Shown: positions 56,793-60,000 of the stretch, piece by piece
Numbering within the stretch: the first letter of the stretch is position 1
Layout of the letters: each line of letters opens with the position of its first letter
Origin: Antedon mediterranea
Lineage: Eukaryota; Echinodermata; Crinoidea; Comatulida; Antedonidae
Length of the DNA stretch: 60,000 nt
Assembly: GCF_964355755.1 (NCBI RefSeq)
Contig: NC_092676.1
Span: 17,592,288-17,652,287 of the forward strand
Direction of reading: 5' to 3'
Program-made: the position numbers and the translations under genes
The notes under the pieces: model-generated
What the model was told of the DNA's origin: nothing
Databases searched by the model: none
What the model saw: only the letters and a program-made list of their open reading frames with translations

Positions 56793-58005
56793 GTATTGTC
56801 CCCCAAAAACATGAAAAATTTATTTATTAAATCAGACTTTGAATATGTTATTTTGTAGTTTTAATGAAGTTATTCACTTCAATTAAAAAAACCGGAAAAA
56901 AATCATGTTTTTACTTATAAAATGACAAGATAAATGGTAAAATTCAACCAAAAATCCATTGGCTGGCAGCCAATTTGATAATTTTTTGCTTTAAATTACA
57001 TTTTTTCAGGTAAATACATTTTGTTTTGATCCAATTTTTTGTCAAAGTGGATAACTATTATGTTACATTAAAATGAAATATTAAAAAAAATGTTTTTAAG
57101 GGTATGTTCAGACTCACAGAGTTACGGTGGAGTTATGTACGCGGCGTACATATGTTTGTGTCTGAACCATGCCGCGGATTAGCGTTAGGGAGCTGTTACT
57201 CCGCGCCAGTGGCGTTAATAACTCCAGCGGGAGAGGGTAGATTTTATAAGGCTAATCCATTGATGCATCAGCGATTTCAACCTACGGTCAACGTCAGCCA
57301 ATGAAAAGACACGACCGCAATTAGCAGCAGTCTATTCGCACGGTTTTTTTTAATAGCAAAACAATATAGCCTATTCCTCGAGCTAGCCTAGATCAACAGC
57401 AACATTCAAATTAAAATGAAACGCGTTACATGGAAAAGTACAGAAGTGGATTTGATTTCATTATGGGGCAGCCCTGAATTTATAGATAAGATAGAAATTA
57501 GAAATTGGAAAGCTAACGCCGGCAACAAGATGGCTGTTTTTAAAGAAATTGCATCTAAACTGCAAAATTCTTCCTGACGAAGTTGGCATCGGCGACATGA
57601 TTTCACAAAATTAATTAAAATCATACAAATAATGGCAAAGTCATTGTCCGTGTAATAATTATGTTCGAAATTACTATCTTCTGTAAGGATTTGCAAAAAA
57701 ATCGGCAAAAAAACCATTACATTTGAAGGTAACATTGTATTATATTGCTAGGCCTGGCTGTGTTGTAAACTTTCGCGCGTGTCACTCTCAGCTCTGTTGT
57801 TGTTATTGTGTGTATGTATCCCATCGGCCGTTTCGGTATGACGGAACTTCCGCTTTAAACGCAAGACGTTTGAAATGCTAATCGTTGTGTCTGAACACCT
57901 TGACTTTTAATGCCACGGATTACCGTACGCCTTGCGTAGATAACTTTACCGTAACTCCGTGAGTCTGAACATACCCTAAGAATATTTTTTTCAGGGGGGA
58001 CAATA
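56793..58005 (+). mobile_element. MITE of the GTATTGTCCCC family, split by a Harbinger-like element
   Basis: The left end is GTATTGTCCCCCAAAAACAT and the right end GGGGGGACAATAC. The two halves are separated by the insertion 57100-57976. Removing it leaves about 330 bp with the family's interior words (CATTAAAATGAAATATT then TTTTTTTCAGGGGG). Confidence 0.75.
57100..57976 (+). mobile_element. PIF/Harbinger-like non-autonomous element (877 bp, TAA duplication)
   Basis: The terminal repeats GGGTATGTTCAGACTCAC and complement are flanked by TAA at 57097-57099 and 57977-57979, the PIF/Harbinger signature duplication. From the ATG at 57416 a 53-codon frame (VTWKSTEVDLISLWGSPEF, then NKMAVFKEIASKL) looks like the Myb/SANT-like DNA-binding domain encoded by Harbinger elements. 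After a stop and a shift, RRHDFTKLIKIIQIMAKS could be its third helix. No DDE transposase is present. Confidence 0.78.
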
Positions 58006-58116
58006 CGTTTAGCTTTCATCAGAAGTAGCCTATTAGCTTTCTAATTGCAAAATAAATTTTAGATTTAAATCTCTATTTTATAAATTATTGAGAACAAAAA
58101 TATTTCATTTTATTAG

Positions 58117-59039
58117 TACTGCAAGAAGGCTGTGTGTATTTGGATAATTACAATTGTGGCATCAGCAAGTGGTAGGTCTAGTATTATTTATTTAATATAC
58201 TGTATAAGCTAATTTCATATTCATATTTATACTGTTAGTTTTCTAAAGTACAGCATACATACAATACATGCACATTTTAAGCTTTTTAGTTTAATTTATA
58301 AATTTTACATTAATTAATAATGCTGACATGTAATACTGCACTTAGGTACATGCACCGAACCTTTGGGAATGGAAGATGGCACAATTCCAGATGCGAGCCT
58401 GTCTGCAACTTACCATAGAGCTCAAGCGAAAAAAGCTAGGCTAAATATGGAATCCAATGTGGGAGGATGGCCTGGTAAAGTAAACAACTATATTGAAGTA
58501 AATTTACAGGCTGTGAAAATCGTGAGTGGGACAGTTTTGCAAGGCTGCCACGGCACCAATGAGTGGGTTACGTTATATGCTGTTGAGTATAAAGAAAATG
58601 GAAATGATGAATGGCAAATCATTGCTGATGCCAGTTCAGGAGGAACATCGGTAATTATTTCAAATCCTATGATTTTTATCATTATAAATATTATTTCACA
58701 AACTGTTGCAAAACGGAAAATATGTTTATATGTGTAAAAAGCATGCATCTTTTAAAGTTTTTTAAAGTTTGTATAACAGCTGGTACATTTGCATATCACA
58801 CAGAATTAGGTTCCCAGTTTTTATCTCAGATGGAGCAACTTTTTCTAATTTCTTGATTAAAATCTGAATTATTTGTCATTGAGCATGTTTCTACTTTGTT
58901 TAGTTTGCTGGAAATGAAGATAATGTAAATCATGTTGTCAACATCTTCCAGTCACAAGTGAATGCTCAATTTATTCGTATTCATCCATTGGCATACCATG
59001 ATGAAGCATGTCTACGATTTGAACTTCTTACCTGCTCAA
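58117..59039 (+). CDS. Secreted F5/8 type C (discoidin) domain protein, 5' part
   Basis: Three exons join in phase: 58117-58171 (signal-peptide-like KKAVCIWIITIVASASG; its ATG must lie in an earlier exon), 58346-58650 and 58904-59039. The discoidin domain starts CTEPLGMEDGTIPDASLSA and includes WVTLYAVEYKENGNDEW, FIRIHPLAYHDEACLRFELL and a closing Cys (LLTC). These are the usual F5/8C landmarks (C..PLGM...I.D..., FIR..P..., LR.EL.GC). Such domains bind carbohydrate, phospholipid or collagen outside the cell. The donor after 59039 is GTAAGT in phase 1, so the gene continues past the window. The first exon is the least certain; the overall product cannot be named from one domain. Confidence 0.82.
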
Positions 59040-59044
59040 GTAAG

Positions 59045-60000
59045 TAATCTTCTACTGTGGTAGGGGCGGATCAGTCCTATTTGGAATATAGCCAGCTTTT
59101 AAGTTTATTCTTTTTTTTTTATTTCTTGCCCTACTGAACCCTATGACACTTTTTAAAAGTCATGAACGCCACATAAATGGAACGTGGTAACAGTGGTTTG
59201 GAGGAGATGGAATCTCTTACCAACCAAAATTAGAACAAATGTAACTAAAAAAATTATAAATTCAAATAATAATAACTCAAATGTCATGGCTAGCGAAGTT
59301 TTTTATCTACTTTTTATTTTTTTTCATTGTGTGTATGTGGTATATATTATACAAAAGAATAATTCAAACTTTTCACCTTGTTCAATGTATATAACAATGT
59401 AAATATTGCTACGTAATATAATATAATTAAAGAAAGTAGGATATATGGGTGTGTTATAAAATTAAATATTCTATAAAATATAGCCTTCAGGTATAGATCA
59501 TTATTTGTTATTACTAGCATGCTCCGCACAGTCTTTTTCTGCCTTAATATGTTGTTATATACTTTGCATGGGCAAGTATAATAACAGCGCACTTTGATAA
59601 AAGTACTTTGACAAATTATTAAAATAAAAACAAATTTTATCAGGAATAAAATTTGAAACTACTGTATTTCTGGCCATTGGTTTGTTATACACTATTCCTT
59701 CACTTCAATATATGTAGACCAACAAATTAAAGCAATAGTACAGTGGATATGGAACTTTGACTTTACTTTTGACTGGAAAATAAAAGACGCTTAAGAAAAA
59801 TTGTGCTGTGTAAATTAGATGATGCGCGCAAACACATAACGAAAGTATAAAAATGCCAAACTATATTATTTTGGGTGTTTTCGTGGTGTATTAATTATTT
59901 GATACGTAGAGATAAAAAAAGTGGACAAAAATCGAATGAAAAACATGAATTAAGTTTATTTATGTACATTTTATTTTTATTTCACTGGTTTTGATATTTT
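59045..60000. other. Intron of the discoidin-domain gene
   Basis: AT-rich, with no second discoidin or other exon visible up to the edge. No clear repeat family. Confidence 0.45.

Overview
The window is from an invertebrate animal nuclear genome: AT-rich, with many short introns (GT-AG, one GC-AG) and abundant mobile-element debris. A spliceosomal Aquarius gene, a BMPER-like BMP modulator, an LRR-Ig receptor and a discoidin-domain gene fit a deuterostome invertebrate. Low GC and the very frequent word TAGGCCTA make me favour an echinoderm, but this is inference.

Region 1 (1-28.7 kb, + strand) is one complete 36-exon gene for AQR, the intron-binding RNA helicase of the spliceosome. All 36 exons join in phase into 1452 codons plus stop. 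Its introns hold a 22-bp minisatellite that copies the exon 11 donor site about 56 times, a 45-bp minisatellite, a broken duplicate of exon 28, a GC-AG intron, LINE tails, tRNA-derived SINEs and several foldback elements. A BMPER-like gene (five VWC modules, the last cut short) lies antisense inside AQR intron 33.

Region 2 (28.7-46 kb, mostly - strand) has three genes. The first is a 95-residue Cys-rich membrane microprotein with two coding exons (30480-31534). The second is a large LRR-Ig transmembrane receptor whose coding sequence has no intron (33818-37861). The third is an 80-residue Gly/His-rich protein with three coding exons (42115-43174). The spacers carry dispersed repeat families, some with several copies in the window.

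Region 3 (46-58 kb) is a nest of mobile elements. A LINE 3' end is split by a 3.74-kb long-inverted-repeat element, which holds a degraded reverse transcriptase and a second smaller inverted-repeat element. The large element's arms carry AGGTCA-type direct repeats. Further on are a minus-strand LINE tail, a foldback element split by a 291-bp MITE with TTTAA target duplications, and a MITE split by a PIF/Harbinger-like element with TAA duplications.

Region 4 (58.1-60 kb, + strand) is the 5' part of a secreted discoidin (F5/8 type C) domain gene that runs off the right edge.

The genes do not form an obvious pathway. The linked themes are AQR with its crowded introns, and layered mobile elements whose order of insertion can be read from the sequence.
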